A stretch of DNA of 36,439 bases from Stenotrophomonas maltophilia (GCF_013464915.1 NZ_RAVT01000044.1:17749-54187); one strand, 5' to 3'. Counted from the stretch's first letter, positions 1 to 8,561 are shown. Notes: generated by a model from the sequence alone, not told the origin. A program made the numbers and translations.

Positions 1-35
1 ATCTGACCCCATTCTGTTGCGGGATGCCGATGTAC

Positions 36-61
36 TCCATCCACGCATGGCGTGGATCTAC
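36..61 (-). repeat. SMAG-type REP palindrome (ATCCACGC subtype)
   Basis: Read on the minus strand it starts with GTAG followed by an 8-bp palindrome (atccacgc / gcgtggat around a 3-nt loop). The same subtype recurs at 8539-8561 and 17084-17106. It lies just downstream of the DUF819 gene. GTAG plus a short stem is the signature of S. maltophilia SMAG repeats. Confidence 0.8.
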
Positions 62-74
62 GGCGGATCCCGCG

Positions 75-94
75 AAAAACGGCCCTCAGCCGTT
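75..94 (-). terminator. Weak intrinsic terminator overlapping the DUF819 stop codon
   Basis: On the minus strand a 6-bp stem (aacggc / gccgtt, 5-nt loop) is followed by a run of Ts (complement of A75-A79). The loop contains the stop codon of the DUF819 gene. The stem is short, so its efficiency is uncertain. Confidence 0.5.
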
Positions 95-1336
95 GGCCAT
101 CCACTTCAGGATCAGGCCAGTGACGTAGGCCAGGCCGGTGCCGGTGGCATAGCCCACCGTGCCCAGCAGCACGCCCACCGGTGCCAGCGTGGGGTGGAAT
201 GCCGCGGCCACCACCGGCGCCGAAGCCGCCGCACCGATGTTGCCCTGCGAACCGATCGCGAAGAAGAACAGCGGCGCGCGCAGCAGCTTGGCAACGATCC
301 ACAGCACCAGCACGTGGGTGGCCATCCAGATCGCACCGAGCAGGAACAGCCACGGCCGGTCCAGCAGCGACAGCAGGTTCATCTGCATGCCGATGCAGGC
401 GATCAGGAAGTACAGGAACACCGTGCCCAGCCGCGACGCACCGGCCGCTTCCAGCCGCCGCGCGCGGGTGAAGCTCAGGCCCAGGCCCATCGCGGTGGAC
501 AGCAGGATCACCCACACGAACTGGCTGTCCAGGCTGAACTGACTGGCCCAGCTGACGTTGGCCTTGAACCAGCCCGACAGCGGCGCGGCGATGGCGTGGG
601 CCAGGCCGACGCCGCCCAGTGCCACGCCGACGATCACCATCAGGTCGGTCATGCTCGGAATGCGCGCGTTCTGTGCCTCGTAGGCACTGATGCGCGCCTT
701 CATCTCGTCGATGGCACGGGTATCGGCACCGTTGCGGGTGTCGATCTGCTGTGCGCGGTTGGCCAGGAACAACAGGATGGCCATCCACAGGCTGGCGCAG
801 GCCACGTCGACCACCGCGAACTGGCCGAAGGTGGTGGCATCGGTGCCGAACACTTCGCGCATGGCGACCATGTTGGCACCGCCACCGATCCAGCTGCCGG
901 CCAGCGCCGCCATGCCGGCCCAGGTATCACCGGCCACGGTTTCAGGGTGGATCAGCTTCATCAGCTGGAACGAGACGATGGCGCCGAGCATGATGCCGGC
1001 GGTACCGGCGCAGAACACGATCAGCAGTTTGGGACCGAGCTTGGCAATGCCTTTCAGGTCGATCGACAGGGTCAGCAGCACCAGCGCGGCCGGCAGCAGC
1101 ACGTCGCGTGCAACCGGGTTGTACAGCGAGGTGTTGTGGCCGTCGATGACACCGGCGGTGTTGTAGATGGCGGGGATGAAGTAGCACAGCAGCAGCGCCG
1201 GCACCCAGGCGAAGATCTTCTTCAGCAGTGGGGTCGGGCCACTGGCAGCCCAGAAGATCAGGGCCAGGGTGGCGGCAATCAGGCCCAGTCCAACGATGTC
1301 GTTGCTGATCAGGGCAGTAGCGGGTTCGGTCGGCAT
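86..1336 (-). CDS. DUF819 family integral membrane protein
   Basis: A 416-residue polytopic inner-membrane protein. Long hydrophobic helices run from near the N-terminus ([20 protein letters not shown]) to the C-terminus. Conserved-looking glycine-rich stretches include [19 protein letters not shown] and [19 protein letters not shown], typical of the DUF819/YjcL family, whose substrate is not established. The start at 1336 is chosen because an AGAGGA ribosome site sits just upstream and the DUF819 N-terminal motif begins right after it. The frame stays open upstream to 1501, but that extension runs through a terminator hairpin (1365-1391) and is Phe/Arg-rich, so it is unlikely to be protein. 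It is divergent from the glyoxalase-fold gene at 1464. The family assignment is firm; the function is unknown. Confidence 0.88.
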   Translation of the reverse strand: MPTEPATALISNDIVGLGLIAATLALIFWAASGPTPLLKKIFAWVPALLLCYFIPAIYNTAGVIDGHNTSLYNPVARDVLLPAALVLLTLSIDLKGIAKLGPKLLIVFCAGTAGIMLGAIVSFQLMKLIHPETVAGDTWAGMAALAGSWIGGGANMVAMREVFGTDATTFGQFAVVDVACASLWMAILLFLANRAQQIDTRNGADTRAIDEMKARISAYEAQNARIPSMTDLMVIVGVALGGVGLAHAIAAPLSGWFKANVSWASQFSLDSQFVWVILLSTAMGLGLSFTRARRLEAAGASRLGTVFLYFLIACIGMQMNLLSLLDRPWLFLLGAIWMATHVLVLWIVAKLLRAPLFFFAIGSQGNIGAAASAPVVAAAFHPTLAPVGVLLGTVGYATGTGLAYVTGLILKWMANG

Positions 1337-1364
1337 GGGATCCTCTGTCGATCGAAAGAGCGGG

Positions 1365-1391
1365 AAAAAAAAGCGCCGCATGAAGCGGCGC
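1365..1391 (-). terminator. Strong intrinsic terminator upstream of the DUF819 start
   Basis: A 7-bp all-GC stem (gcgccgc / gcggcgc, 5-nt loop, 1373-1391) is followed on the minus strand by eight Ts (complement of 1365-1372). It lies 28 nt before the DUF819 start codon. No minus-strand gene sits directly upstream of it. It is therefore either a leader attenuator or a stop for transcripts arriving antisense through the glyoxalase-fold gene from the kinase operon. Confidence 0.7.
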
Positions 1392-1463
1392 ATCCGCAGA
1401 TTAACACTGTCTTCACGCCGGGTCATGCTGCAGTGCCGGCTGCCCTTTCCCGGAGCCACTCCC

Positions 1464-1853
1464 ATGCAGCTCGGCGCCTTCTCCGTCAGCCTCTCGGTCA
1501 AGGACCTTGGGGCCTCCCGCAGCTTCTACGAAGCACTGGGCTTCTCGGTGACCGGCGGCGAGCCGGCGCAGAACTGGCTGGTGATGCGCAACAACGGCAT
1601 TGTCATCGGCCTGTTCCAGGGCATGTTCGAGGGCAACCTGCTGACCTTCAACCCGGGCTGGGACCAGCACAAGCAGGAACTGCCCCACTTCCAGGACGTG
1701 CGCGAGCTGCAGGCGGAGCTGGATGCGAAGGGCATCGAACTGGCGGTGCGCACCGACCCTGATGGGCAGGGCACCGGCTATCTGCAGCTGGCCGATCCGG
1801 ATGGCAACGTGATCCTGATCGACCAGCACGTGGCGCGGCCGAACGGGCGTTGA
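1464..1853 (+). CDS. Glyoxalase/bleomycin-resistance (VOC) fold protein
   Basis: A 129-residue single-domain cytosolic protein of the vicinal oxygen chelate fold. It opens with the usual strand-helix unit ([20 protein letters not shown]) and closes with a typical VOC ending ([17 protein letters not shown]), where the acidic and histidine residues could bind metal. Length fits the small stand-alone VOC family. The start at 1464 has GGAG about 8 nt upstream. It is monocistronic, divergent from the DUF819 gene and convergent with the histidine kinase gene. The reaction and substrate cannot be read from the sequence; members include lyases, dioxygenases and drug-binding proteins. Confidence 0.85.
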   Translation: MQLGAFSVSLSVKDLGASRSFYEALGFSVTGGEPAQNWLVMRNNGIVIGLFQGMFEGNLLTFNPGWDQHKQELPHFQDVRELQAELDAKGIELAVRTDPDGQGTGYLQLADPDGNVILIDQHVARPNGR

Positions 1854-1902
1854 TGCGGACAGCCATTGCGTGGGTAGGCGTCCCCCCTGGTCGACGGACG
1901 GC

Positions 1903-1926
1903 ATGCCAACCAGGGTTGGCATCTAC
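1903..1926 (-). repeat. SMAG-type REP palindrome (ATGCCAAC subtype)
   Basis: On the minus strand GTAG precedes an 8-bp palindrome (atgccaac / gttggcat, 4-nt loop). It lies between the convergent glyoxalase-fold and histidine kinase genes. The same stem recurs at 32428-32451. Confidence 0.8.
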
Positions 1927-1939
1927 CAGGACGGCCGGT

Positions 1940-3226
1940 TCAGGCCGGACGTGAGGCGCTGAAATCGAGCGTGGCGCGCGTTCCGCGCGGGTCACAGGGT
2001 TGCAGCTGCAGGGTCCAGCCCAGGTGTTCGCACAGCCGCGCGATCAGATCCAGACCGATGCCGCCGCCACGGTCGGCACGCTCGCCACGGGCCATCCGCG
2101 CGTGGATCGCCGCAATCTCCTCCGGGCTCATGCCATGCCCTGGGTCCTGCAGGGTCAGCACCGCCGACGAGCTCAGGCGCAGCTCAATGTGACCACGCCC
2201 ACTGTTCTCGATGGCATTGCGCAGCAGGTTGCCGATCGCGGCCTGCACAACGGCCAGCGGCGCAACGATATCCACCGGGGCAGCCTGGATGCCGATGCTC
2301 AGGTCCTTGTCGCCGAGCAGGTGACGATGGTCGTCGACGATTTCCGGCAACAGCTGGTCCAGCGCGATGCGCTCGGCACGCGCGGCCAGACGCGCCGGAT
2401 CACGGGCCAGCACCAGCAACAGTTCGATCAGCTGCTCCACGCTCTGCGCGGTGCGCAGTACGCGCTGCATCTGCTGGCGCGCGCGCTCGGGCAGGCCCGG
2501 CTGTTCCAGTGCCAGCTCTGCAGCACCGGTCATCACCGCAATCGGTGTACGCAGTTCGTGGCTGGCGGTGCTGATGAAGACCCGTTCGCGTTCGACGAAC
2601 TGCTCGTTGCGGTCCAGGTAGTCGTTCAGCGCATCGGCAATGGTATGCAGCTCGGAACTGCCGCGCGGGTCGACCTCGATGCGCTGGCCCTGAACGCCCG
2701 GCCGCAACGCGGCGATATGCTGCGCCAGCAGGCTCAACGGGCGCACCATGCGCTCCATGCCGAATGACGCCATCAGCACGGTGACGAAGATCATGATCAC
2801 CCCGGCCAGCATCACCCAGCGCGTGGCGAACTGTTCCAGGTCATGGAAATCGGAGATGTCCAGCACCAGCGCGACCCGGCCCATCGGCTCGGTTTCGCGC
2901 ACCATCACCGCCGTCTCGCGCCCCTTGACCATCACGCCGTCATGCAGCCCTGGATGCAATGAGCGCAGTCCCTCGGGCAGGTTGACCGCATCGAACCGGT
3001 ACAGGCTGAGCGTGTCCGAATCCTGCCAGCGGTAGTGCGGCTCGTGCTCGACGTGCTCGACGATGCTGTCCAGTTCGGAATTGAGCAGCGCGCGCCAGGC
3101 GGCATGCTCGGCATGTTCATGCACGTAGTTGCCGACGCTGAACACCGCGATCGACAGCAGCGCCAGATAGCCCAGCAACCACCACACCACCCGCCGGTAC
3201 AGCGGCCCCGGCTTACGCGCCTTCAT
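1940..3226 (-). CDS. Sensor histidine kinase (HAMP, HisKA, HATPase)
   Basis: The membrane kinase of a two-component pair, about 428 residues. Transmembrane helix 1 is near residues 12-32, followed by a roughly 100-residue periplasmic sensor segment with many His and Glu residues. Helix 2 is near 136-156, then a HAMP region. The phospho-acceptor histidine is in SHELRTP (about residue 223). The ATP-binding part shows the N box (NLLRNAIENS), G1 (DPGHGM) and G2 (GGGIGLDLI). The ATG at 3226 has AAGGA at a good distance; ATGs at 3232 and 3244 are alternatives. In every case the start lies inside the end of the response regulator gene, so the two are translationally coupled. The pair is divergent from lipid A modification genes, so it probably regulates them in response to envelope stress; that link is inferred. 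Confidence 0.93.
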   Translation of the reverse strand: MKARKPGPLYRRVVWWLLGYLALLSIAVFSVGNYVHEHAEHAAWRALLNSELDSIVEHVEHEPHYRWQDSDTLSLYRFDAVNLPEGLRSLHPGLHDGVMVKGRETAVMVRETEPMGRVALVLDISDFHDLEQFATRWVMLAGVIMIFVTVLMASFGMERMVRPLSLLAQHIAALRPGVQGQRIEVDPRGSSELHTIADALNDYLDRNEQFVERERVFISTASHELRTPIAVMTGAAELALEQPGLPERARQQMQRVLRTAQSVEQLIELLLVLARDPARLAARAERIALDQLLPEIVDDHRHLLGDKDLSIGIQAAPVDIVAPLAVVQAAIGNLLRNAIENSGRGHIELRLSSSAVLTLQDPGHGMSPEEIAAIHARMARGERADRGGGIGLDLIARLCEHLGWTLQLQPCDPRGTRATLDFSASRPA

Positions 3227-3926
3227 CGCCATCCTTGCTGGCATCGCTGGCGGTGCTCACCGCCAGCCGGTAGCCCACCCGCGGCAGGGTATGGATCAGT
3301 TTCCCGGCGAACGGACCATCGACGCTGCGGCGCAGTTCGTAGACATGCGAACGCAGCAGATCGCCATCCGGCGGTTCGTCGCCCCACAGGGCGAATTCCA
3401 GCTGCTGGCGGGTGACCGCACCCGGACTGGCGCGCATCAGTACCTCCAGCAGCTTGCGGCAGGCCGGGTACAGATGCAGCACCTGGTTGCCGCGCTGGGC
3501 TTCCAGGGTGGCCAGATCCAGCACCAGGTCGCCCACCTGCAGGCGCTTGCGCGGGTTGCGGCCCTGCGCACGCAGCAACAGCGCTTCCAGCCGCACCTCC
3601 AGCTCAGGCAGCGCGAACGGCTTGGTCAGGTAGTCGTCGGCGCCGGCGCGGAAGCCGGCAATCTTGTCCGGCAGCTCGTCACGCGCGGTCAGCATGATCA
3701 CCGGCACTTCCGATGCATGCTCGGCGCGCAGCCGGCGCAGCACCTCCGGACCCTCCATGCGCGGCAGCATCCAGTCCAGGATGACCGCGTCATACGGATG
3801 GCTTCCGGCCAGGTGCAGTCCGGTGATGCCATCCGGCGCCACGTCGAGCACATGCCCGCGCGACTCGAAATAGTCGAACAGGTTGGCCACCAGCTGGCGG
3901 TTGTCCTCGATCACCAACAGACGCAT
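3213..3926 (-). CDS. OmpR/PhoB-family response regulator
   Basis: A 237-residue DNA-binding regulator. The receiver domain (about 1-118) has the acidic pair E7/D8, the phospho-acceptor D51 in VILDWMLP and K102 in LTKPF. The C-terminal winged helix (about 140-228) carries typical OmpR-family residues (SHVYELRRSVD, TLPRVGYRL). The start at 3926 (MRLLVIED) is preferred because the receiver fold begins there; the longer frame adds only a non-homologous tail. It is the first gene of the operon with the histidine kinase and shares an upstream region of about 130 bp with the divergent glycosyltransferase gene. A PmrA- or PhoP-like role is plausible from context but not proven. Confidence 0.94.
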   Translation of the reverse strand: MRLLVIEDNRQLVANLFDYFESRGHVLDVAPDGITGLHLAGSHPYDAVILDWMLPRMEGPEVLRRLRAEHASEVPVIMLTARDELPDKIAGFRAGADDYLTKPFALPELEVRLEALLLRAQGRNPRKRLQVGDLVLDLATLEAQRGNQVLHLYPACRKLLEVLMRASPGAVTRQQLEFALWGDEPPDGDLLRSHVYELRRSVDGPFAGKLIHTLPRVGYRLAVSTASDASKDGDEGA

Positions 3927-4057
3927 GCACGAAACATCCACGGAAGTTCGTACCATGGTAGCGCCGCACATGTCGGAATGCGGTCGCCCCGGCGCCGCTC
4001 TGACGCTTTTCCCACCCCTGCCACCTCAGAATGGCCGTTTTGCTCCCGGAGCCTGCC

Positions 4058-5761
4058 GTGCCCGTAGCCCTGCCCCGCCGTTGGCGCCTGCCCCTGTTGT
4101 GGCTGCTGATCATTGCTGCGCTGGCAGCAGGGATCGGCCTTCGGCAGCCGCAGCCGCCGGACGAGCCGCGCTTCGTGCTGGCGGCCAGGACCATGGTCGA
4201 GAGCGGGCAATGGCTGCTGCCGCACCGCGGCGTGGAGCTGTATGCGGAGAAGCCGCCGGTCTTCATGTGGCTGCAGGCCGCCGCCTACGAGATCGTCGGC
4301 AGCTGGCAGTGGTCGTTCCTGCTGCCGTCGTTGCTGGGCGCCCTGCTCAGTCTGTGGCTGGTGTCGGATCTGGCACGGCGGTTGTGGTCACCACGGCATT
4401 CCATCTACGCCCTGGCGGCGCTGTTCTGCACTCTGCAGTTCGGGCTGATGGCCAAGCGCGCGCAGATCGACATGGTGCTGGTGGGCATGACCACCGTGGC
4501 CCTGTGGGGCCTGATGCGCCACCTGTGCGAACGCCGCAATCTGCCCGCCCTGTGGCTGGCCGGCTTCGCCGCCGGCGTGGGTACCGTGACCAAGGGCGTG
4601 GGCTTCCTGCCGCTGCTGATGGTGCTGCCCTGGTTCGGCTGGTGGCTGTACCAGCGTCGCCGGGGGTACACGGTGGAGGGCCCGCATCCGGCAACCCTGC
4701 TGTGGCTGATCCCGGCCTTCCTGCTGGGTGTCGGGGTGTGGCTGGCGCCACTGGGCTGGGCCCTGCTGCACACGCCCACTGCCGAACTGCAGGCCTACGC
4801 GCATGAGCTGTTGTTCAAGCAGACCGGTACCCGTTATGCCAATGCCTGGCACCACCGGCAGCCCGCCTGGTACTACCTGCAGGTGATCCTGACCCTGTGG
4901 CTGCCGGGCAGCCTGCTGCTGCCGATGCTGTTCAAGCCCTGGTGGCGCCGTATCCGCCGTGGCGACCGCCGGCAGTGGCTGCTGCTGGGCTGGGCCGTGC
5001 TGGTGCTGGTGTTCTTCAGCGCCAGCCCGGGCAAGCGCGAGGTGTACCTGCTGCCGATGCTGCCGGCGATGGCCCTGGCCGCGGCGCCATTGCTGCCCGG
5101 CCTGCTGCGCCGCCTGTGCGTTCGCCGCTATCTGTTCGGCTACAGCGTGGTGCTGATGCTGGCCACCGGCGTGCTGGGCGTGATGCTGATGACCGAGCAC
5201 CCGTGGGCCGTGGCCCAGCTGGAGCGCCGGGCCATGCCCGACACCCTGCTTCCGGTACTGGGCGACGGCCTGCTGACCTTCGCCATCGCTCTGGCGACGT
5301 TGATTGTCTGGTTGCGGGTGCGCCGCGCCGCAACGCTGGTGCTGCTGACCCACGGCATGCTGTGGATGCTCTACGGCCTGGTGCTGATCCCGGCGCTGGA
5401 TCCCTACGCTTCGGCGTCGGCGCTGATGCGCCGGGTCGGCGCGCGGATCGGACCGGACGCCGAACTGGCACTGGTGGCCTGGCGCGAACAGAACCTGCTG
5501 CAGGCCGACCGGCCGGTGCGCGAATTTGGCTTCAAGCGCCCCTGGGCCGAGCAATGGCACGACGCCGGCCCGTGGCTGGCCGAGGCACCTGGCAAGCGCT
5601 GGCTGCTGGTGCTGGACGACGCAATGAGCCCGTGCGTGGACCCAAGCAAGGTGATCGATATCGGTATTGCCAACAGGAACCGCTGGCAACTGCTTCCCGG
5701 TACCGCGTGGGACGCGGAATGCCACGCCGAACGGGCCGGCGCGACCGCCGAAGAAGACTGA
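4058..5761 (+). CDS. GT39 / ArnT-like lipid-linked sugar transferase
   Basis: A polytopic inner-membrane glycosyltransferase of the ArnT/PMT (GT39) type. This family moves a sugar from a polyprenyl-phosphate donor to an acceptor on the periplasmic side. It is 567 residues from the GTG at 4058, which has GGAG upstream; an in-frame ATG at 4031 lacks a ribosome site. The N-terminal periplasmic loop has the acidic motif PPDEPRF and then YAEKPPVFMWL, both hallmarks of ArnT relatives. About ten to twelve hydrophobic helices follow, then a soluble C-terminal tail of about 110 residues. It precedes a PAP2 phosphatase and an EptA-type transferase, so lipid A is the likely acceptor. No aminoarabinose synthesis genes are in the window, so the sugar is unknown. 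Confidence 0.88.
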   Translation: MPVALPRRWRLPLLWLLIIAALAAGIGLRQPQPPDEPRFVLAARTMVESGQWLLPHRGVELYAEKPPVFMWLQAAAYEIVGSWQWSFLLPSLLGALLSLWLVSDLARRLWSPRHSIYALAALFCTLQFGLMAKRAQIDMVLVGMTTVALWGLMRHLCERRNLPALWLAGFAAGVGTVTKGVGFLPLLMVLPWFGWWLYQRRRGYTVEGPHPATLLWLIPAFLLGVGVWLAPLGWALLHTPTAELQAYAHELLFKQTGTRYANAWHHRQPAWYYLQVILTLWLPGSLLLPMLFKPWWRRIRRGDRRQWLLLGWAVLVLVFFSASPGKREVYLLPMLPAMALAAAPLLPGLLRRLCVRRYLFGYSVVLMLATGVLGVMLMTEHPWAVAQLERRAMPDTLLPVLGDGLLTFAIALATLIVWLRVRRAATLVLLTHGMLWMLYGLVLIPALDPYASASALMRRVGARIGPDAELALVAWREQNLLQADRPVREFGFKRPWAEQWHDAGPWLAEAPGKRWLLVLDDAMSPCVDPSKVIDIGIANRNRWQLLPGTAWDAECHAERAGATAEED

Positions 5762-5770
5762 ACGTTGACA

Positions 5771-5798
5771 CGTGCCGGGCAAGCATTAACCCGGCACG
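5771..5798 (+). other. Hairpin between glycosyltransferase and PAP2 genes
   Basis: A perfect 9-bp inverted repeat (cgtgccggg / cccggcacg) with a 10-nt loop lies 9 nt after the glycosyltransferase stop. No T-run follows, so it is not a classic intrinsic terminator. It could stabilise the upstream message or be a decayed repeat. A consensus-like TTGACA at 5765-5770 lacks a convincing -10 box. Confidence 0.5.
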
Positions 5799-5872
5799 AA
5801 CGAGCGTCCGACCCTTCTCCGACATCCAGGTGACGAGCATGGCCGCGGATTCCCGACCCGCCCTTTCCCCGC

Positions 5873-6640
5873 ATGCCTGTCCGTCCCCTTGATTCGGTAG
5901 CGCCGCTTGCAACATCGCCACTGGCGTCAAAATTCGCCGTAACTCACCTCTGGCTGCCTGTCGCAATCGGTCTACCCGTGTTTACGCTGCTGATGGGATT
6001 CGGCGGTGATCAATGGGTGGCCGACCACCTGTTCCGTCTTGAGGGCGGGCATTGGGCGTTGCAGGACGCCTGGGTCACCCGCACCCTGGTGCACAAGGCC
6101 GGCAAATGGCTGAGCACGGCAGCGGCGCTGGTCGCGATCCTGCTGTGTTTCCACCACTGGCGCAAGGGTCGCGATCGCACCCTGCAATGGGCGCTGCTTT
6201 ATGTCGTGATTGCCATGGCACTGGGCACCGGCGTGATCTCCCTGCTGAAGTCGCTGGTGCCGATGGAGTGCCCCTGGGACCTGCTCCGCTACGGTGGCAA
6301 CCAGCCTTTCATCGGGCTGTTCACCGCGCGCCCGGCCGGCATGGCCGCGCAGGCCTGCTTCCCTGCGGGGCATGCCAGCGCGGGTTACGCATGGTTGTCC
6401 TTGTACTTTTTTGCCTTGCTGTGGCGCCCTTCATGGCGCTGGGCCGGGCTGTGGATCGGCCTCGGCACCGGCCTGGTATTTGGCATCAGCCAGCAGCTGC
6501 GGGGCGCCCATTTCCTTTCGCATGACGTTGCCACTGCGTTGATATGTTGGCTGCTTTCGCTGGGCCTGTATCTGATCGTCAAAGGCGTACTGACACGCCG
6601 TCAGCTGGACCGTCCCCACCGCCAGGAGGCAAACGCATGA
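5873..6640 (+). CDS. PAP2-family membrane phosphatase
   Basis: A 255-residue inner-membrane phosphatase or phosphotransferase of the PAP2 superfamily (relatives: PgpB, LpxE, LpxT). It has about six hydrophobic helices. Motif 1 is around K126 (KSLVPMECP). Motif 2 reads FPAGHAS at 163-169 with the catalytic histidine H167 and Ala where PSGH normally has Ser. Motif 3 is RGAHFLSHD at 210-218. The ATG at 5873 has no good ribosome site, so the exact start is uncertain. Its stop overlaps the start of the next gene (ATGA), implying coupling. By context it may dephosphorylate lipid A or recycle a lipid product of the neighbouring transferases; the substrate is inferred only. Confidence 0.87.
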   Translation: MPVRPLDSVAPLATSPLASKFAVTHLWLPVAIGLPVFTLLMGFGGDQWVADHLFRLEGGHWALQDAWVTRTLVHKAGKWLSTAAALVAILLCFHHWRKGRDRTLQWALLYVVIAMALGTGVISLLKSLVPMECPWDLLRYGGNQPFIGLFTARPAGMAAQACFPAGHASAGYAWLSLYFFALLWRPSWRWAGLWIGLGTGLVFGISQQLRGAHFLSHDVATALICWLLSLGLYLIVKGVLTRRQLDRPHRQEANA

Positions 6641-8286
6641 ATGCATCGGTCCAACGCCCCGCCCGCCTTCCCGCCCTTGCGGGTCTTCGCAACTGGCGGC
6701 CGCAGCTTTCCACCGAAGCACTGATCGCGCTGACCAGCCTGTTCTTCGCGGTGGCCGGCAATGGCCTGTTCTGGCACAGCGCGATGGCCAGCCATCCGGG
6801 CAGCCTGCGCTACGGGCTTTCGCTGCTGCTGTTGCTGCTGGGTGCACACGGCGTACTGCTGGGCATCCTGGTCTGGCGCTGGAATGCCAAGGTGGTGATC
6901 AGCCTGTTGCTGCTGGTGACCGCATTCGCTGCGCACTACATGAGCCGCTACCACATTTACCTGGATGCGGACATGCTGCGCAACGTGCTGGCGACCGACC
7001 CCAAGGAAAGCCGCGAGCTGATGACCGTGTCGCTGCTGTGGCCGGTGCTGCTGCTGGCCGTCCTGCCGATGGTCGTGCTGTGGCGCGTGCAGCTGCGCCG
7101 CCGCAGCTGGGGCCGCAGCCTGCTGTGGCGCCTCGGCTTCCTGGTCGTGGCAGCGGTGACTGCCGTTGGCGGTGCGCTGATCTCGTTCCAGGATGTCTCG
7201 GCACTGATGCGCAACCAGCGTGAAGTGCGCTACCTCGCCACCCCGGCCAACGTGCTGCTGGGCATGCCGCGTGCGCTGCGTGGCGACAACCCGGTGCAGC
7301 GCGCGCCGAAGCTGCCGATCGGTACCGATACCAAGGCCACCCCGCGTGCACCTGCCAGCAAGCCGCGCCTGCTGGTGATCGTCATGGGCGAAACCGTGCG
7401 CGCGCAGAACTGGGGCCTCAACGGCGGCCGCAACACCACGCCGGAACTGGCCCAGGCACCGGTGATCAACTTCCCCGACATGCACTCCTGCGGCACCAGC
7501 ACCGAAGTATCGCTGCCGTGCCTGTTCTCGCCGTGGGGTCGCCACGACTACGACGAAAAGAAGATCCGCGCGCACCAGTCGCTGCTGCACGTGCTGAACC
7601 GTGCCGGCATCGCACCGTTGTGGCGTGACAACCAGTCCGGCTGCAAGGGCGTGTGCGAAGGCCTGGAGTTCCAGTCGCTGTCCGATGCGACCACCCCGGG
7701 GCTGTGTGCAGATGGCCGCTGCATGGACGAGATCCTGCTGCAGGACCTGGCCACCCAGGTGCGTGCCAAGCCAGGCGACCGCGTGGTAGTGCTGCACCAG
7801 CTGGGCAACCACGGCCCGGCGTACTTCGAGCGTTACCCGGCCGCCTTTGCTCGTTTCAACCCAACCTGCGACACCCGTGACATCGGCCGTTGCTCGCGCG
7901 AAGAGATCACCAACAGCTACGACAACGCCGTGCTGTATACCGATCATTTCCTGAGCAAGACCATCGGCACCCTGCAGGGCATGCAGGATTACGATACGGC
8001 GATGATCTACCTGTCCGACCATGGCGAATCGCTGGGCGAGAAGGGCCTGTTCCTGCACGGCGTGCCCTACGCCATCGCCCCGGCCGAGCAGACCCGGGTG
8101 CCGATGACGATGTGGTTCTCGCCGGGCTTCGCCAGCAGCCGCGGGTTGGACCTGCAGTGCGTGCGCAAGCGTTCGGCTGCGTATACCGACCACGACAACC
8201 TGTTCCCGTCGGTGTTGGGCCTGATGCAGGTGAAGACCTCGCTGTACGAGCGCGACCGCGACGTGTTCGCCAACTGCGAGGGTTGA
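6637..8286 (+). CDS. eptA: Phosphoethanolamine transferase, EptA/MCR family
   Basis: A 549-residue inner-membrane enzyme that transfers phosphoethanolamine, normally to lipid A, which lowers polymyxin binding. About five N-terminal helices (26-190) are followed by a periplasmic sulfatase-fold domain. Visible catalytic elements are E252 in MGETVRAQN, the nucleophile T289 in SCGTSTEVSLPC, D461/H462 in SDHGESLGE and H474 in FLHGVPY. Several cysteines (SCG, LPC, SGCKGVC, GLCADGRC, TCD, GRC) fit the disulfides of this family. Length matches EptA and MCR proteins. Its start overlaps the PAP2 stop by 4 nt and has an AGGAGG-like site. It is the last gene of the putative lipid A operon opposite the two-component pair. 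Confidence 0.93.
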   Translation: MNASVQRPARLPALAGLRNWRPQLSTEALIALTSLFFAVAGNGLFWHSAMASHPGSLRYGLSLLLLLLGAHGVLLGILVWRWNAKVVISLLLLVTAFAAHYMSRYHIYLDADMLRNVLATDPKESRELMTVSLLWPVLLLAVLPMVVLWRVQLRRRSWGRSLLWRLGFLVVAAVTAVGGALISFQDVSALMRNQREVRYLATPANVLLGMPRALRGDNPVQRAPKLPIGTDTKATPRAPASKPRLLVIVMGETVRAQNWGLNGGRNTTPELAQAPVINFPDMHSCGTSTEVSLPCLFSPWGRHDYDEKKIRAHQSLLHVLNRAGIAPLWRDNQSGCKGVCEGLEFQSLSDATTPGLCADGRCMDEILLQDLATQVRAKPGDRVVVLHQLGNHGPAYFERYPAAFARFNPTCDTRDIGRCSREEITNSYDNAVLYTDHFLSKTIGTLQGMQDYDTAMIYLSDHGESLGEKGLFLHGVPYAIAPAEQTRVPMTMWFSPGFASSRGLDLQCVRKRSAAYTDHDNLFPSVLGLMQVKTSLYERDRDVFANCEG

Positions 8287-8291
8287 GGGTT

Positions 8292-8493
8292 GTTCGGCAG
8301 GGCTTGCAGCCCTGCACCTGCAGAGGCAACCGCAACCGCCGAAGCAACAGCAACAGCGCGCATTCCGTGGGATGGCGGGGTGGGTCCGGTGGCGGGGGAC
8401 GCCGTGAATCCGTCCCTGGAGGCTTGGCAGCCGCATCCATGCGGCTGACACCCCCGCCACCGGACCCACCCCGCCTTTGACAGTTTCCTGCGA
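8292..8493 (+). repeat. Composite hairpin repeat, copy A
   Basis: The 202-nt unit has an 82-nt head (begins gttcggcagggc and contains gccgaagcaacagca), then a perfect 25-bp inverted repeat (arms 8374-8398 and 8451-8475) around a 52-nt loop (8399-8450), then an 18-nt tail (tgacagttt..). The loop carries its own 6-bp hairpin (agccgc / gcggct) closed over atccat. I do not recognise this as a named repeat family; it is much longer than SMAG and does not start with GTAG. Confidence 0.85.
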
Positions 8494-8538
8494 CCTGTTG
8501 AATCTCAATCGATCAATTTCGAATATCTGACAGATTCC

Positions 8539-8561
8539 ATCCACGCATGGCGTGGATCTAC
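8539..8561 (-). repeat. SMAG-type REP palindrome between the two hairpin units
   Basis: GTAG (minus strand, 8558-8561) followed by the palindrome atccacgc / gcgtggat. Same subtype as 36-61 and 17084-17106. It ends only 4 nt from the tail of hairpin unit B. Confidence 0.82.

Noticed and set aside
17..1762. 581-codon plus-strand frame across the DUF819 gene
   Set aside because: Antisense to a clear membrane protein gene, and it ends inside the real VOC gene in a different frame.
3951..3960. Palindrome TACCATGGTA between the regulator and glycosyltransferase genes as an operator
   Set aside because: Only 10 bp and seen once; not enough to call a binding site, although its position in the shared upstream region is suggestive.
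8067..8363. Short minus frame encoding Ala/Val/Ser repeats (AVASAVAVASAGAG)
   Set aside because: It comes from the GCAACA-like head of hairpin unit A and overlaps the eptA end; not a real protein.
6601..8544. 647-codon frame antisense to eptA
   Set aside because: Shadow of a gene with an intact EptA active site; the translation is rich in Gln and His and has no domain.
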